From assembly GCA_008694505.1 (NCBI GenBank), contig VZDJ01000223.1, forward strand, positions 1,267,350 through 1,331,349: DNA of 64,000 bases, read 5' to 3'. This DNA is from Cyanoderma ruficeps (lineage: Eukaryota; Chordata; Aves; Passeriformes; Timaliidae). The translations under genes and the position numbers were made by a program. Of the stretch, positions 1-13,439 are shown piece after piece (within the stretch, counting starts at the first letter, position 1; each line of letters starts with the position of its first letter). Under the pieces are notes generated by a model. That model saw only the letters and a program-made list of their open reading frames with translations. It was not told the origin of the DNA and searched no databases.

Positions 1-3000
1 CTTTGCCCTCAAAAATAGCAGATCCCCCTTGGTCCTGCTTGAGCATCAGGAGCTGGTTTGCAGAATAACCCCTGGGTGGAAGCTTTTACTCCTGAAACAG
101 ATCCCGTCTCTGAACGCATGGCCCATATCAGGAAATTTTTTTTGCAGGAAGTTGTTTTGATTTTAGGGGAACTGTCCTTCTCTGTTTATCATCAATTAGT
201 CTCACAATCAAGTAGGAAATAAAGGAAATGATGAAAAAGTAATGTACAGATGTATTTCCTGCCTGGAACTCCCTGCAGCAGCTGACATGTTTTCTACTAC
301 AATGGGAAAGATAAAATCATTGCATGTTAGAAAGTAAAGCTCTGGCTTTTTGGAGTAAGAAATCTCAACACTGACATGTATCTTGTGGTTTTAGCAGAGA
401 TTTGGAGAGCTTTTAGGCTTGAATCTCTGAGGTAAGCTCTAGCAAGGCTGATTTCCATCAAGAAAAGTGGGTCAGGGAAGGAGATACTAATTACACCTAA
501 AATCTTTGGAGAACTATTCTCTAAATCTAGATATAACACTGTAAGAAAAGAAGTGAGCTGAACATGCCCTGATTTACAATTCATCCAGTTGCAAGGTTGG
601 TTTTTATTAAATTAATGTCATCAGATAACTTGAAAGAGCAGCGATCTAACATTTGGAGCATTGTTGTTAGGGTTTGTTTTTATTGTTGTCAATCTTATCA
701 ACAATGTTATCTTGAAGCAATAGGTTCACAGTGCTGCTGTTGGTACAACCTAACCCATGCATCTTCTCTGGTAATTCTTAAGGTACTGGGAAATAATGAT
801 TTTGTTCACATACATTTGAAATATGTAGGTCTATTAATCATTAAAGTACGTGTTTCTTGTAATATTTACTAGGTGTAAATAAGTCTGTGAAAGTAAAAAG
901 GTACCTGGATGAGTGAGCAGCTATTTTGTGATTTTTCCAAACAGTTCCTCTGATTTTCTGCAATTGCTGCTACTCTTACTTGCAGGGCAGGTGGGATGGA
1001 AATTAGCAGGCACATGTTGTGTCTTAATTGTGGAGTTGAAATGCAAATCTGTAAGTTCCCAAAACTGAGGGAAGCTGAAAGTGCAGCATGGTTTTTAAAG
1101 GCCCATTAATGACTGGTGTGTGTGGGGGAACACTTGTCCTCTTTCAAGTGGCCACATGCCAACACCAATGGCACCAAATTTACTACAAAAAACGATGACT
1201 CTGCAATGGACCCGTGCTGTGCTTTCCTTCAGAATAGGCTGAGTCACAGTGGTAAACGCTGAGCTCCTCAATACATTAAAAAAAAAAAAAATCTTCTTTG
1301 GTTTTGGTAAAATTTTATGATGCAAGTGCCGTAGATAATTTCTGTGTAAATGTTGCCATAAATTAACCAGTGCAATTTCAACACTTGATTAATGGAGTGA
1401 GTAAGCTACTGGGATGTGTTAATGTTCTCAGATGCAGCAGACCTTAAAACAGGAAATGAAATACAGATTATCCAGATGAAATTAGAGGGGGAAATTCACA
1501 TAAGAGAATTGTGTAAAAGCAGTGGGGAGCTTGTGTAGCCTGCATGAGAATTCCCCTTTATCCCTCATAGGAAATGTGGACACCCAGCTTCTCACATGTA
1601 AAGGGATGGGCAGGGAATTATGCTATGGAGTGCCAGATGGAGATCTGCCCCAGAATTTTAGTTCAAGGTAAAAATACTTGAACTAAAACAAACACGTTTA
1701 TTGTTCCGGGAGAAATATCTGTGGTTAATGTAGCAGGCACAACTTCCACCCTCGTGTTAACCTTGATGCAAAAGTTGTGAGCAAAGAGCCCAGGGTGGAT
1801 CACTGGGTGTGTCATCAGGGGGTTGTTCCACTGAATTTCCATCCCAGTGACCTGGAAAACAACTCTCTTGTCCATCTCTATCTCTTTTTCCAGACAGGTC
1901 TGTAAATTCCAGATTGAGTAAGGGGAAAGAGCAAATGTTTGTCAAGGGGAACAAATGTGTTCTCTGTTTATTTTCCGTATTAAATTGAATTTGCTGAAGA
2001 TTTAATGGAGCAAATCATCACCTGGCAGTTTAATATTACATTAATATCAGCCGTGCAGAGTGGGGGCCCTGCTTAATGACAAGGTTGCTGTTTGCCTGTG
2101 CTTGAAAATTGGGATGAGATAGTTTTACTCTGGGTTTTGCTGCCTGAGCTCCGTGCTTTGGTAATCGCCTCCTCATTTGGATTGTGATCGAGATGTTTGA
2201 TGTAGGGTGTGACTGATGAGCGGAAGAAGGAGGTTAGGCTGGTACTGCATTTGTTCCTAAGTTCTGAATTCTGCAAAATTATTTTACTTTATAGTGTTTC
2301 CTTTATCTCTCTGTTTCTGAGAAGAAACATATTTTCCCAAGTGAAATCATCCCTAGTTATAACTGTCATAGTGCACGGACTTCTTTTTTTCTTTGATTCA
2401 ATAGTGAAAGTATATTTATGACCCTGATCTCAATGATAACCTCAGATGACATGGTGGAAGTAATTCATGAAAATATAAAAATGAATAAATTAGCTATCAG
2501 AAAAGGAATTCACGCACAAGTTGTTTGGTGGAATGGTATTATAAAGGCAGAGAGGAAAACTATGTACAAAAGCTTGAAAGGATAGCTAAATGTTGGAAAT
2601 GAAATAAAATGAGGAATCCTATAATTTTTATTTGTGTTCAGTTTCAGATGCAAAATTTATCATAAATTCCAGCTGGATGACAGTGTTTCTGGAACAATGC
2701 TAAAAGCAGAGGGATGCTGTGAGTGTGCTGTCTGTAGAGATGATGCAGTGAGGCTGTTGTTAAACACTGCAGAGGAAGGTTAAAAAAACCAAACAAATGG
2801 AATCTTCAGGTTGACAAATGGCTCCTTCCTGCTGAGGAGGAAGCTGGTCAGAGTGTTCCAAAAGTGAGCAGGAGTCTCACATTTCTCATATTCTGAGAAG
2901 CAAATTCCAGATGATGCAGCTCTTATGAAATGTGCCGGTGTTGTCAGTGCCTTATTAGATGGAAAATTATTTTACTTCCTTTTCTGAGTCTTCTTGCATT

Positions 3001-5418
3001 CCTTCTCACTTGGTCCCACTTCACTTTCTTCCGTTATGAAACTCCATGCAGAAGTTTTCTGAGAATTGTTTCCTTGAAATGAGAATTCCCTTCATCACTG
3101 GATATTTTCATAACAGTTGAATCATCTAATGTGTCGTGGATGATTTTTTTAAAACTTTTAAGAACTTAACACCCTATTAAATTAGTGGGAATTTCAAGAT
3201 TATTTGAGGCCGTAATCTGCATGGAAGTATATTTTTGTGCATAGAAACTTAAAAAAATATAACAAATAAATAAAATACATTTTAATTATAATTAGGCAAT
3301 TTGTAAACAAAACTCCTGAAGGAGCTTTCCCCTTTAGCCCTTATTGAAATTTAAGTCTCAGGTGCTTTGGAGCTCCTATTTAATTAGGCTGAGGTTCAGA
3401 TCTGTACATTTACAAGCAAACTATATAACAGCAGTTTCTGCTTCTGCCTTGGGGAAGGGAAGTGCCAGTGGTTTTGTATTCCATCCTGCTAAGTTGCAAC
3501 CACTGAGGCCTCAAACCATGTGAAACTGAGATATTCGCTACACTTGAAATGTGATATTAGTGGATTATTCCTGCGCTTAATTCAAGCAAATTCTTCAGTG
3601 CACAGTTCCTGTAGTATTTTGTCAAGATCAAACCTTTAGTACACTAGAGTATTAATCATCAGTAGCAGAAGGATTTATCAGGAAATAAGATTTTAGCTGC
3701 AAATTCTTACATTAATATTTCAGTCTTCTAAAAGCTTTCTAAGCAAATCCAACAAAAAACAAATAAGCCACCAAAACCAGAGGAAATCATGCTCCATTTA
3801 GCCAGTTTCTCTATTCTTACATCCGATTACCAGAAAGCGGTGATCTTTAATGTGTTCATTTACTTCTGCTCCATTGGAAAGCTCTGAGAAGTAAAAAAAA
3901 AATAAATCTTCAGTCTTGGAATGCAGCTCCTGGGCAGAGCTGGTACCCATGGCTGAGCTCCATGGTACCCATGGCTGGAGGCTTTCCCAACCTTGCCAGA
4001 ATCATACACAAAACACAAACATGATGACTGAAATACAGGAAGGTGAAAAATGAACCCCAAAGCCTCAGGATGACCTAGAGTAAACTGCAATTTTTAATTA
4101 CCAGCATGTTAATGAAGGCAGGGAAGTAACAAAGCATTCTTTCCAAGTCTGATTTAAAGTACTGAATTTGAATTTCTGAAATATCAGTTAATAGCAAGAA
4201 GTGAATGCCTTGTCCTTTAAAAATGTGCATAGAAGTCTATATTTATTCCTGGGTTCTGTATTGTAACCCAAACTCTGCCACAGGAATGTTGTATAATCCA
4301 TATCTGGGGGGGCAATGAGGGGGAAGGAAAGGAGGAAGAACAACTCAAAATATTTATTTATAGATAACGAGTATAATTTAGTTTCTTTATAGACCGTTTA
4401 AACTCCCGTTAAACTTTAGTCCTTTCTCTCAGGTCTGGATTACTGTGCACTTACAGGCAGCTCTGCTACAAGGAAGGGAATCTCATTACTATGGAAATTA
4501 AAAGCAGATCATCTATCCAGGATTAAAGCAGAAATACAGTTTTGTTTCAAAGACTGTTACAAGAAATTGTCCTTATTTCAAGCTTATATTCCCCACCTTT
4601 TATGTTAATTGCATTTTTGGGTGACGACACTATGAAAAGGAATTGTATGTGGAAAAAAGATCGCTAGAATACATTTGATCTACTATCAATATTTACTCAC
4701 TGATAATAAAAACTAATCCCTGTGTATCACTTTCCCCTTTGATTTCTACTTTGTAGTTTTTGTCAGTGATTCTGAGTTTCTTTATATGTCTCCCAGTAAG
4801 ATAATTTGAAAGAATGGAAGTATGATACTTAAACTCATTTTGAAATTATTCCATGAAAAGTTTATTTTCAACCTGACATGAAGCTGGGAGGCAGCTGAGA
4901 GATGAAAGAGCCAATTAACTAATGTGTTTCCGCTAAAATTTGGGTTTGATTGAGAAGAAGAATGGAAGTTCAAACTTCCAAAAATATTAAAAAGTGCCTT
5001 CTATTGCTGCTGTTAGAGTACTGGGATGAAGAGCAATTGTTGAAGTTTTGGTGGGTTTTTTTTTATTTTAGACCTTTATTTTGAAAATGTCTCCTTAAAT
5101 AATAATCTTGCATTTTTCCAAGCTCTACCTCACTTTAGACATCTCCAGTGAATTCCAAAGCTCCTGTGTGCCATTTCCTTTGGAACCACTGCTGCTGGAA
5201 TACCCAGTCACCAGGCAATGGCTCTCCTAGAGAAGCTGTTCATTACAAGAATATTTCTGGTAGACACGTTAGTGGACCTGAGGCGAAGCTGAAGCATGGC
5301 AAAGGTTGGGAAATCTTTTCCTGTTACAATGGATTGAAGCTCAAGAAGTTGCATTGCAGCAGATTTTCTGAGAGAAGGAGGGCACGATCTGTATTTAGAA
5401 TAAGACAGTGAACTCCCC
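1..5418. other. Non-coding unique AT-rich DNA
   Basis: No open frame here exceeds about 100 codons, and none shows a recognisable protein family. I see no LTR, CR1 end or tRNA-like structure. Small items are a run of 14 A (1278-1291) and a 14-bp direct repeat, GGTACCCATGGCTG, at 3942-3955 and 3964-3977 (period 22). The segment reads like intergenic or intronic bird DNA. Confidence 0.7.
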
Positions 5419-5420
5419 AG

Positions 5421-5477
5421 CTGAGGCCCACCTGGCTGAGGCCTGACCCTGAGGCCTGGCCTTGAGGCCCTGAGGCC
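5421..5477. repeat. Short degenerate repeat of CTGAGGCC
   Basis: Five copies of (C/T)TGAGGCC start at 5421, 5436, 5449, 5462 and 5470, in a GC-rich patch about 60 bp long inside AT-rich DNA. Spacing is 8 to 15 bp, so it is an irregular cluster and not a clean tandem array. Motifs of this kind resemble AP-2-type GCC/GGC half sites, but that is only a resemblance. It could also be a decayed minisatellite. Confidence 0.5.
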
Positions 5478-8400
5478 TTGAAGCTGTTGCGCAGTTAAAA
5501 TCACTTGTGGCGCAGCAGAAATTAGATGTCAAGGTATTAATGCGAGATAGTGGGTTTTCTAGAGGTCACCGAGTGCAATTATTAGTGGTCATGCTTTAGC
5601 CACCTTAAGAATAGGTTAAACAGTGTGTGTTTGCATTTTTCTCTGTGCTGTGTGCCAATGAAAGGGTCGCTGTAACTGTAAACTATATAGAACTGTATTT
5701 AACCTGCCATTTTAGGTAGAATAAACGGAGAACGTGTGATTAACCATATTGATCAGACCTGCATTGCTCTCAGCTCAACCTCTCATTATTTTGGGAGTTA
5801 CCCTGCAACATTACATGTGCTGTTCTGGTGCTTCAACAGGTCATAAATAAATAAAAAGGAAGGAAAAAGCAGATGCCTGGTTATCAGTGTGATGTCTTGC
5901 TCAAAATAAACTTTTCTTCTAAAAGCCGCAGTCTGTTCTGAAAAAGCAATGAATAGATACAGACTTCAGACATGTATGGAGTAATCCTGGTTTTCAAAAT
6001 GTGCTGCTTTCAGGAGGGGTAGAGTAAATGTGACATGATAGAAACTTCAATTAAACACACTGAAGGTTTCTGGACAGGCAAACAGGTAGAGCCTTGCTCC
6101 TGGGACCTGGATCTGGAATAGAGTTGGAGGTTGAGATTAAAGATACTGATGTTGAATAGCTGAGCAGTGACCTCTCTGCTTAACTTCCTGGAACTCCAGA
6201 GTGAGCAATTGGCAGTGATGGCCAGAGCCAGGTTCCCTTTTTGGCAATGTTTAGATAAAAACCTGGTTTCTCCTTTATCACCCGTTTGTAACGCCTTTCC
6301 AAGACTAAATTTTTATCAAGATTTATTGTTGCTGTCTGAAATAGAAGCAGTTCTTTTGTTGCAAAACCTCATTCTTATCTTCAGACAGCTGCCAAGGAAG
6401 TGAATACATGTGATAGGTCATGCTCATGTTTAGTGGGAGTGTTCCTAGAAGAGTTTGAAAACAAGTTGTGTGTTCCTTGTTCCTCTTGCTGGTGAAATAT
6501 ATTTACAAAAGTGTCTTTGAGCTGAGCTGGTTTTAAATGTTGACCCTATAAAACAGTTTTCCATTTCAAATGACTTTTCTCTGGTGAGTAGTGTAAAAAG
6601 TTTATAGGGCAAAGGGAATATTAAAATAATCAAAATAGAGAGTTTTTTTTGAAACATTTTGGCTATGGAATGATTCCTGATCAGTTTCATCCCTGGGTAT
6701 GACTTTTTTAATTAAAAAATTCATTACCATATTTAATTTGCTTTGTTGAATAAATTACATGAAATTTATTTTAAAATGTTCATTTTTATAAAATCAGAGG
6801 TCAAGGTTTTGTTGGCAAGGCTGGAAGCAGAAGACCACAAGTAAGCTCGACATAAAACACAGCCCTAGTTGATATTGACAGTATTTCTTCCAGCCTGTTC
6901 TTGTCTCTCTCATCTGGAATTCTCTGCCACAGCCTATTCATGAGCACTGAGCCTCCAGGTTCACCGAGTCATTTTCCTTCCCAGAGGGCTGAACACCTGC
7001 TCTCCTCAACTCGGCTCCCTTGCACTGCAGAGAACTTGGGGATGAATACAAATGCAAAGCCCTTGATTTCTCAGGGATCAGAGGTCTCTGGGGCACCCCA
7101 TGGTGGTTCCCCCATCTCTGCCTTTCTCCACATCCCCCATCTCTGCTCTTCATATCAGAAAGAACCATAAAAGTTTCTGGTTCTGTTCCTAAACCTCCCA
7201 TTTCTGTATTCCTCCTTCCTCAACAGCTTTGCCCTTGGTGCCACTTGGAACAGTTTGTCACTTCCCTAGGCCTGTTGAGAGCAGTGTTGCATTAAAATTA
7301 ATATTAATATTGTTTAGTTCATAGTTTTATATACAGTCTGTGAGGCTCATAGTACTTTTTAGGTTACTAACTTTGAAATTAACCCACATATATTTGTTTT
7401 TATGGTCTGTACATGACGCACATATTTAAGGTCACATGGGAAAAAAAGCCCTGCTGGATCTTCTAAATTCTATCCAAAAAAAGTTTTGGAGATTACAGAT
7501 ATGTGCTACAGATTTTCTGAGTTACTGATTTAGAAACTTTAGTTTGCTAGCAAAGTAGCAAGGAGTAAGAACAGTATTTGCAAAAGAAGGAAGCCTCTAA
7601 ATTTCATTTTTCTCTTGATGACACTTAAAAAAACTTTGAAAAAACTAATTTCAGAGCCAAAGTACTTTTTCAAACTGTGACATCAGCAGCTTTGTGCTGC
7701 ATCTTCCCCCAACAGAAATATTTGACAGATTTTCACTGTCTGCAAGTTTTCCTTTGAATTTAGCTGGAGTCTCCCTGACAGTGAGCTATAGTTGAAGTTC
7801 TCAGGCAGCTTAAATTCATCTAAATTATAGCTGCTCTGTTCATGCCTTGAGTCACAATCTCATCATGCTCAGTTCTGCCCCTGCTGCCTTCTGGCACTGC
7901 TGAGCATGTGGTTAACTGGTTCAGGAAGCTGGTTGAGACAAAAAATAAAACCCTACAAAGGAGAGAGAACAGAGTTTAACTCAATCAGGCCCTGACCATC
8001 CCATTATCCACACTGTGCTGGTGGGAGTCTCCCCTAGAGAGAAGGAGGAACCAATCTTGCATGGACTTCAGCTGATTTGGAAGAGCATCCTAAAATGAGA
8101 GACGTGGAAGTGGAAGAATATGGATTCTCTCACTGATAAATGATGTCTCAGAGAATCCCAACTTGCACCAGCCTTTTCTGCCACATAGTTTTGTGTAGCT
8201 GTAGCCATCACAAGGCAGCTCCACATGAGATCTCTCCAGCTGCCTTCAAAGCTTAAACTCTGTGATGCTTCAGGCTAAAGCTTTGCCTACTATAGGAAAA
8301 AGAGAAAAAAAAAAGCTGATTTTACTGCTATTTCCCTCTGCATCTGCTCCATTGAATCACTGCTGGGACAGTAGGAAGAGTCTTTCTGGCAGAGCAAAGC

Positions 8401-10513
8401 TCAGTCCATGGTAATTTACCTTTCTGTGGGTGCTCTGACCTCCCCATCCACTTACCCTGTTTACTTTTGAAATGACCAATTTAACCAGGCACACGTACAA
8501 CGCAGGGATGGGTGTATGAATATCTAAATATATGAGAGAGGGAATTTCAGATGTTTTATCTTTCATTAGCTAATAACAGCAGTAATGACCTCAGCAGTAC
8601 AGGATGTCTTCTGCAAAATTAATAACCACATGAGGGTTAATGGCCCAAGGCGATGAACTCTCTCAGACAATCATTAATCTACCTTGATGATTATCGCTTC
8701 ATTACTGAGCACTGAAACCTCCTTCATGTGCCAGTAAATGTTTGATTTCAGCCCTCCCCACTGATGTGCACAATCTTTTCTTTCTTCCGGGCAGGCAGGA
8801 GAGCAGGAGAAAGCTCTGAGGTGCAAAATAAATCTAACGATTGTGAGAGGCAAGAAACTCATTTAAACATGAGTGTGGAGAACATGTTTCCCCAATGATT
8901 GTCTGTTTTCTACCTACATATTAAATCGAGCTTTAAGGGTATTTTTTGTTTATATTTTTAAGTAGCTGTAGTCTGGGAAACAATACGATGGCTTATGAAG
9001 CAAAGACTCTCTGAGGTGGTTATGTATATAGACTGTTTAATTGCTTGGGCTGTGTATTTAGATAGTGCACATTAGTGCAGAGTCCTTGTTTTTCTTCCCA
9101 GGAATAATAATGTCCTGCAGCTGAAAATGTTTCCCGCTCGTTGCTGCTATTGATCTGAATCTAGACTGGCAGACAATGTGGAGAAAAGGGAACTGAGACA
9201 TCCAGAACAAAACTGCATCAGGATATTTACCACAACCAGCCCCTGCAACACACTGAATTTTTTATGGCATCTTCTTCTTGTCTGTCTGGAATAGTCTGTT
9301 TTTTTGGAACAAGGCCAGTATCTCCAGAAGAAAAGGGCTCTGAGACCATATCATCTTGCTGGCTCTGGAATACAGAAACTTGCCCCATCCCTTGTCCAGT
9401 CTTTTTTCTCCTTGTCAGACTATGACAGCTGTGCACATTAACCTTCAGAACCCATTTTTGGGGGGTTTCTTTGCTGCTTTATCATTTCTGGTCCCAGGGT
9501 TAGTATTTGTCGGACAGTGATTAATAAAGAGAGGGTGCTGCGTAACCAGTTCAAATTTGGATAGGTAATTAGGACCTCTAACCACCAGCTCCAAGTTAGG
9601 AACAGGTGTGATTCATTTGGATTTTGCAGCAGCACGTAAACCTGGAATATAATTTTGCGGTTTCTCTGCCTTACTGAGTTACACAATATAAACTGTTTAC
9701 TCTTTTCTTGCTATGTTTTCTGTTTTTGTTTGTGGAACGTGGGAGGTGTAGCTGAGAATTATTGATGTGAAGGAAGTGCAGTCATCAACCATGATGATTG
9801 GAGGTGGTTTATTAGGGATGGGAGAGCTCTGTAAGACTCCCCAGGAGCAGTCTGATACTGCACAAGGGCAGCCTGCCAATATTAGGGGAGCTGAACAAAA
9901 CACTGACGTGCCTGAATCTCAGACATAAACTGGGAATTGGGAAGTGACAGTTGGGAAAATTCATAACCTCAGCTTGTAAAGTGTCTTTCCTGTACTCTCT
10001 GATAGATGGAGTTAATGGAAAACTTCCGAGCAAGTCCTCATCCACACAGTACCCAAACTGTAAAAGGGATTTCCAAACAATAACCAGGAAAATGAAGTGT
10101 ACCAGGAGCTGTAGTGATGACACCAGTAATTTTTCCACTCAGCACATGGCTTTGTAGTTTTGCCAGGCCTTGTGGTCCTTGCTTTTCATGGAGACTGATC
10201 CATGCTGGCAGCCTGGACCTCCCATCTCACTCTCCTGTCTCCCATAGGATGTGTGGGTGCTCAGCAGCAGATCTGATGGGAGATTTTCCACGCTGTGCTC
10301 TCCAGAGAGCACTCACCATGTGTTCGGCAGCTCCAGAACCTCATTCCATTGTACAACAAATTTACTGCCAGGGAAATGATAAACAAGGTGATGATTGAAT
10401 ATAATTCATGGCCCATGTAATGATAGAGCTGTCAAACAATTGCTGCAGCTCAATTGGTTTCTGAGTTTGGTGAGTTTTCGTTCTTATCATTTTTGAACAG
10501 ACCAGGCCTGGGC

Positions 10514-10531
10514 TTTTTTTTTTTTTTTTTN
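10514..10531. repeat. Poly-T run ending in an ambiguous base
   Basis: Seventeen consecutive T (10514-10530) are followed by a single N at 10531. The N most likely marks unresolved homopolymer length in the assembly and not a biological feature. Confidence 0.9.
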
Positions 10532-10920
10532 TGGTCTACTGAGTTTGTTAATTGTTCACAGCTGAATTTTTTTTTTCATGTACAAGGTCACCAACCTTCA
10601 GTCTGAGAAGCTGGTTGTATCCAGTTGTAATTAACAACAGAACTGGTGGGAAATTTTGCCTATTGGTTCTGAAACAACTGGAGGTTAATGAAAAAAGTTT
10701 TGTCTACCAGTCAATGAAGAAGAGAACTTCAATTCTCTGAAAAACAGCCAGGATGCTACAGTAGTAAATACATTTAAAAAAAAATCCAAAACAACTTGTC
10801 AAAACTGTTGCTTTTACAAAGATACCCTGTCCACAGCTGGTTAGAAATACAGACATATACACAATATAAAGAGTAAATCAGAATGAAAATACTGAACAGC
10901 TGCTTTTGATAGGATTGATT

Positions 10921-10950
10921 GCATATGCATAATTTTTATGCAAATGCATA
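10921..10950. promoter_or_regulatory. Candidate POU/octamer motif cluster
   Basis: The segment holds the palindrome GCATATGC (10921-10928) and the perfect octamer ATGCAAAT (10938-10945), with further ATGCATA-like words around them. POU-family factors are known to bind ATGCAAAT. An octamer is expected about once or twice per 64 kb by chance in DNA of this composition, so function is only a guess; the clustering is the reason for listing it. Confidence 0.2.
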
Positions 10951-11184
10951 AGTTTAGTTTTCAGAAAGAAATTTTAAAGGACAAAACCATGTTTGCTTTA
11001 AGAATCCCTGCCATATTGGTAAGGTTCTGCATTTGCTTACCTTGTAAGAGAGAAAAAAAACCTGATTTGATGATTGCTTTTGTATGCAGAATGTTTTAGT
11101 GCTCTCAGCCTAGTGTAGGCTGCTGGTGCAGACTGGGATTTCTCACCACGTTGCCCCTCAGTGCATTGGCACCTGTTGTCCATT

Positions 11185-11269
11185 CATGCAAGGGTAACTC
11201 TTTCTCAAGAGGCAAAACACTCATCTTGTTTCCATCAGCAGAGTGTTCCTCTGGAGTTACCCTTGCATG
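11185..11269. other. 85-nt long-stem hairpin, possible structured RNA
   Basis: The 16-base arm CATGCAAGGGTAACTC (11185-11200) is repeated as an exact reverse complement at 11254-11269. Inside it, AGAGG (11208-11212) pairs with CCTCT (11248-11252), and AACACTC (11216-11222) pairs with GAGTGTT (11241-11247). This gives 28 paired bases, an asymmetric internal loop, a 3-nt bulge and an 18-nt terminal loop. Size and shape are like a microRNA precursor or a small foldback element. I do not recognise a known microRNA in either arm, and no terminal duplication marks it as a transposon. Since the fold is near-symmetric, either strand could be transcribed. Confidence 0.6.
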
Positions 11270-11843
11270 TCAATAATGTGAGGCTGCTTTAACTTCAGGC
11301 TAATTGTCAGGGATAGTTCCATATGCCACACGTCAGGGGAGGAAATAAGAACATTTGTCACCGGTTCACGAGAAGCTCCTGGCAGCGCCCCACACATTAT
11401 TTCCTTGCTTCACCTGGTGCTTAACTCATTAATACTGTTTTGAATCAATGTGGGCTGCCGTGCCTGCAAAAGTCTCACAAACTAAATCAAGATTTCAACA
11501 AAAGTATTGATCATCACCTTACTGTTCACCTTATTGTTAATACATGTTTCTATGTTCATGTCTGAGTATAACCCACTCTAATTAAACCCTTGTAGGCTTC
11601 CATCCCTATCAGTTGTGCCCCAGAAGCATTTAACCATCTTGAGACTATTTTTTTATTGGGCTGGACTCTGGTTTATTCATTTGGCTTCATCTGTTCTCTG
11701 CTCCCTGGAATTATTCTGCCTTTTCCTGAGCCCTGTCCATGAAGTGAGTGAGCAGCACCAGTGCACAGGAGGGCAGTGACAGGATGTGTCTGTAAATCCC
11801 ATCATCATTGCAGAATTTACAGGGTGAATCTTTGCTGGGGATT

Positions 11844-11940
11844 TTGTTTGTTTGTTTGTTTTGGTGTTGTTGTTGCTTTTGGGTTGGGGGGGGGGTTTGT
11901 GTGTGTTTGGGGTTTTTTTTAAAGAATAGGTAGGTAGGTG
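11844..11940. repeat. Compound simple repeat (TTTG)n, G10, (GT)n, (TAGG)n
   Basis: A run of simple repeats: TTTG units (11844-11863), GTTGTTGTTG, ten G (11886-11895), GTGTGTGT, GGGG followed by eight T, and TAGG units (11926-11940). The open frame of 134 codons on the opposite strand (11677-12081) runs through this low-complexity DNA and is not a gene. Confidence 0.85.
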
Positions 11941-13289
11941 TTTACAACTCAGTTCAGTGTTTAGGCTCAATGACCTTGATTGTGCTCCCAAAACTGACAT
12001 ACCATGTTTTCTTATTAACATACCATCTCTAACCTCATCTCTCCTCCCTTCCAGCCTATCTGCTTGGAGGACATTAAACACTGACTTCAGGAAGTGCTTC
12101 AGTGGGGAGTTTTAAAATTAAGTTGTGAAACAATCAACCTTTTTAATAAACACTTGTTGGTGTGCTTGGCTTCTCTGGCTTCCTCCTGAGGTAGAAGAAT
12201 CACACTCTGATTTCTCATCTCATTTTCCCCCTTCTCCCCCTTTTTCTGAGCATTAATACTGGCCAACAGGGATTGCAGTTTTATTGCAGGAGGCCTTTTG
12301 ATGTGCTGCTTTAGCTGATGAGAAAGATGGCAGAAGGTCAAGCACAACAGATTTGTTCTGCTGGCATGTCCTGCCAGACAGTCACTGCTCCAGCGTAAAG
12401 GAGCAACGTGTTAAGGGTTTTGTGCATGGAGTGATATTTGCAACATCTTTTGAGCACCAGTGTGCAAATCTCAGGCCATCAGCAGTGCTTGTCACCTCAC
12501 AGCAGGCCCCAGTTTCCATCAATAAAATCTGCGAGCCATCAGTCACAGTAACGACCTGAACCTGTATTTGGGTACAGAAATGTGTAAAGTGGAATTGGAT
12601 GGCGTTACCATAAAATCAGTTTATTATAAGCTGGTATGAACCACGAGGACTACATTGCTCATTTTTAATGCAATTGCTTTGACAGTAGCCTGATACATTT
12701 GGCTGTAGAGTGGCTGCATGTCTCACCCTGCAGTCTGTTACACAGGATCTCTTATTTTTTCTTTATTTCAATATGACTGTCTACTTCTCAAAATATTTTG
12801 GATTCAAATCTGTTAATCATGTGAGTAATCCCCTTAGCTGGCTGAATGAAGACCATTTACTTGAATAAGAGTGAAAAATAATAGCTGTGAAGGCTTTTCT
12901 AGACATTGTTATAGAATCTTCTGGAACAATCATTTAGCAGAACACAAATGATGTAGTTTAGTCCCAGGGGAAGCTGTCTGAGCTTCTGGTTTTCTGTTTA
13001 AGGAACAAGCTTGATATTATTTCTTAATGTTTTTTGAAGCTGTGTGCAGTCCACTTCCATTTATTTTACAAGTTTGGTGAGACTGCAGGAGTCACAGAAC
13101 AGGTCTGGCCGGTCAGAGGAGTGAGAACAATCTGGAATTCTTGAGAATGCAAATTTTCCATTCCTGCCCTTCTGGGAAGGAGTTCCTGCAGAAGGGAAGT
13201 CAACACTTGCTGTACAGTGCAAACATTTGCTGCCACTTCTTCCTTCTCACTGTAGAAAAATGAGCTGCTGCTGACTTTGCCTTTGCCAA
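11941..13289. other. Non-coding unique DNA
   Basis: No recognised gene, repeat or RNA. The open frames are short and cross each other on both strands. Confidence 0.65.
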
Positions 13290-13375
13290 CACTGAATATC
13301 CCTCACGAGAATATGTTCTCCTTCTGAACGTATCCTTCTCCACTGAATATCCTTCATGAGAAAACCATTCAATAA
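13290..13375. repeat. 51-bp partial tandem duplication
   Basis: CACTGAATATCC(C/T)TCA(C/T)GAGA occurs at 13290 and again at 13341, a period of 51 bp. The second unit stays similar for only about 21 bp. The copies carry two transitions, so the duplication is not very recent. The repeat lies just left of the retroelement block. Confidence 0.55.
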
Positions 13376-13439
13376 CTGGAAGGAAAAAAAATGCTCTAAA
13401 CACCCCCTTGACTCAAAATCGGTGAATGGTTGAAGCACA

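Larger units (their letters stand above)
5483..11180. other. Non-coding unique DNA
   Basis: Only short open frames, most overlapping on both strands (6901-7295, 9697-10398), with no recognised product. A run of 17 T ends at the ambiguous base 10531. The stretch 8880-9080 is AT-rich without any repeat I recognise, so it could be conserved non-coding DNA; that needs an alignment. Confidence 0.65.

Noticed and set aside
11677..12081. 134-codon minus-strand open frame
   Set aside because: Its middle is translated simple repeat (Lys/Asn/Thr/Pro-rich), so it is an artefact.
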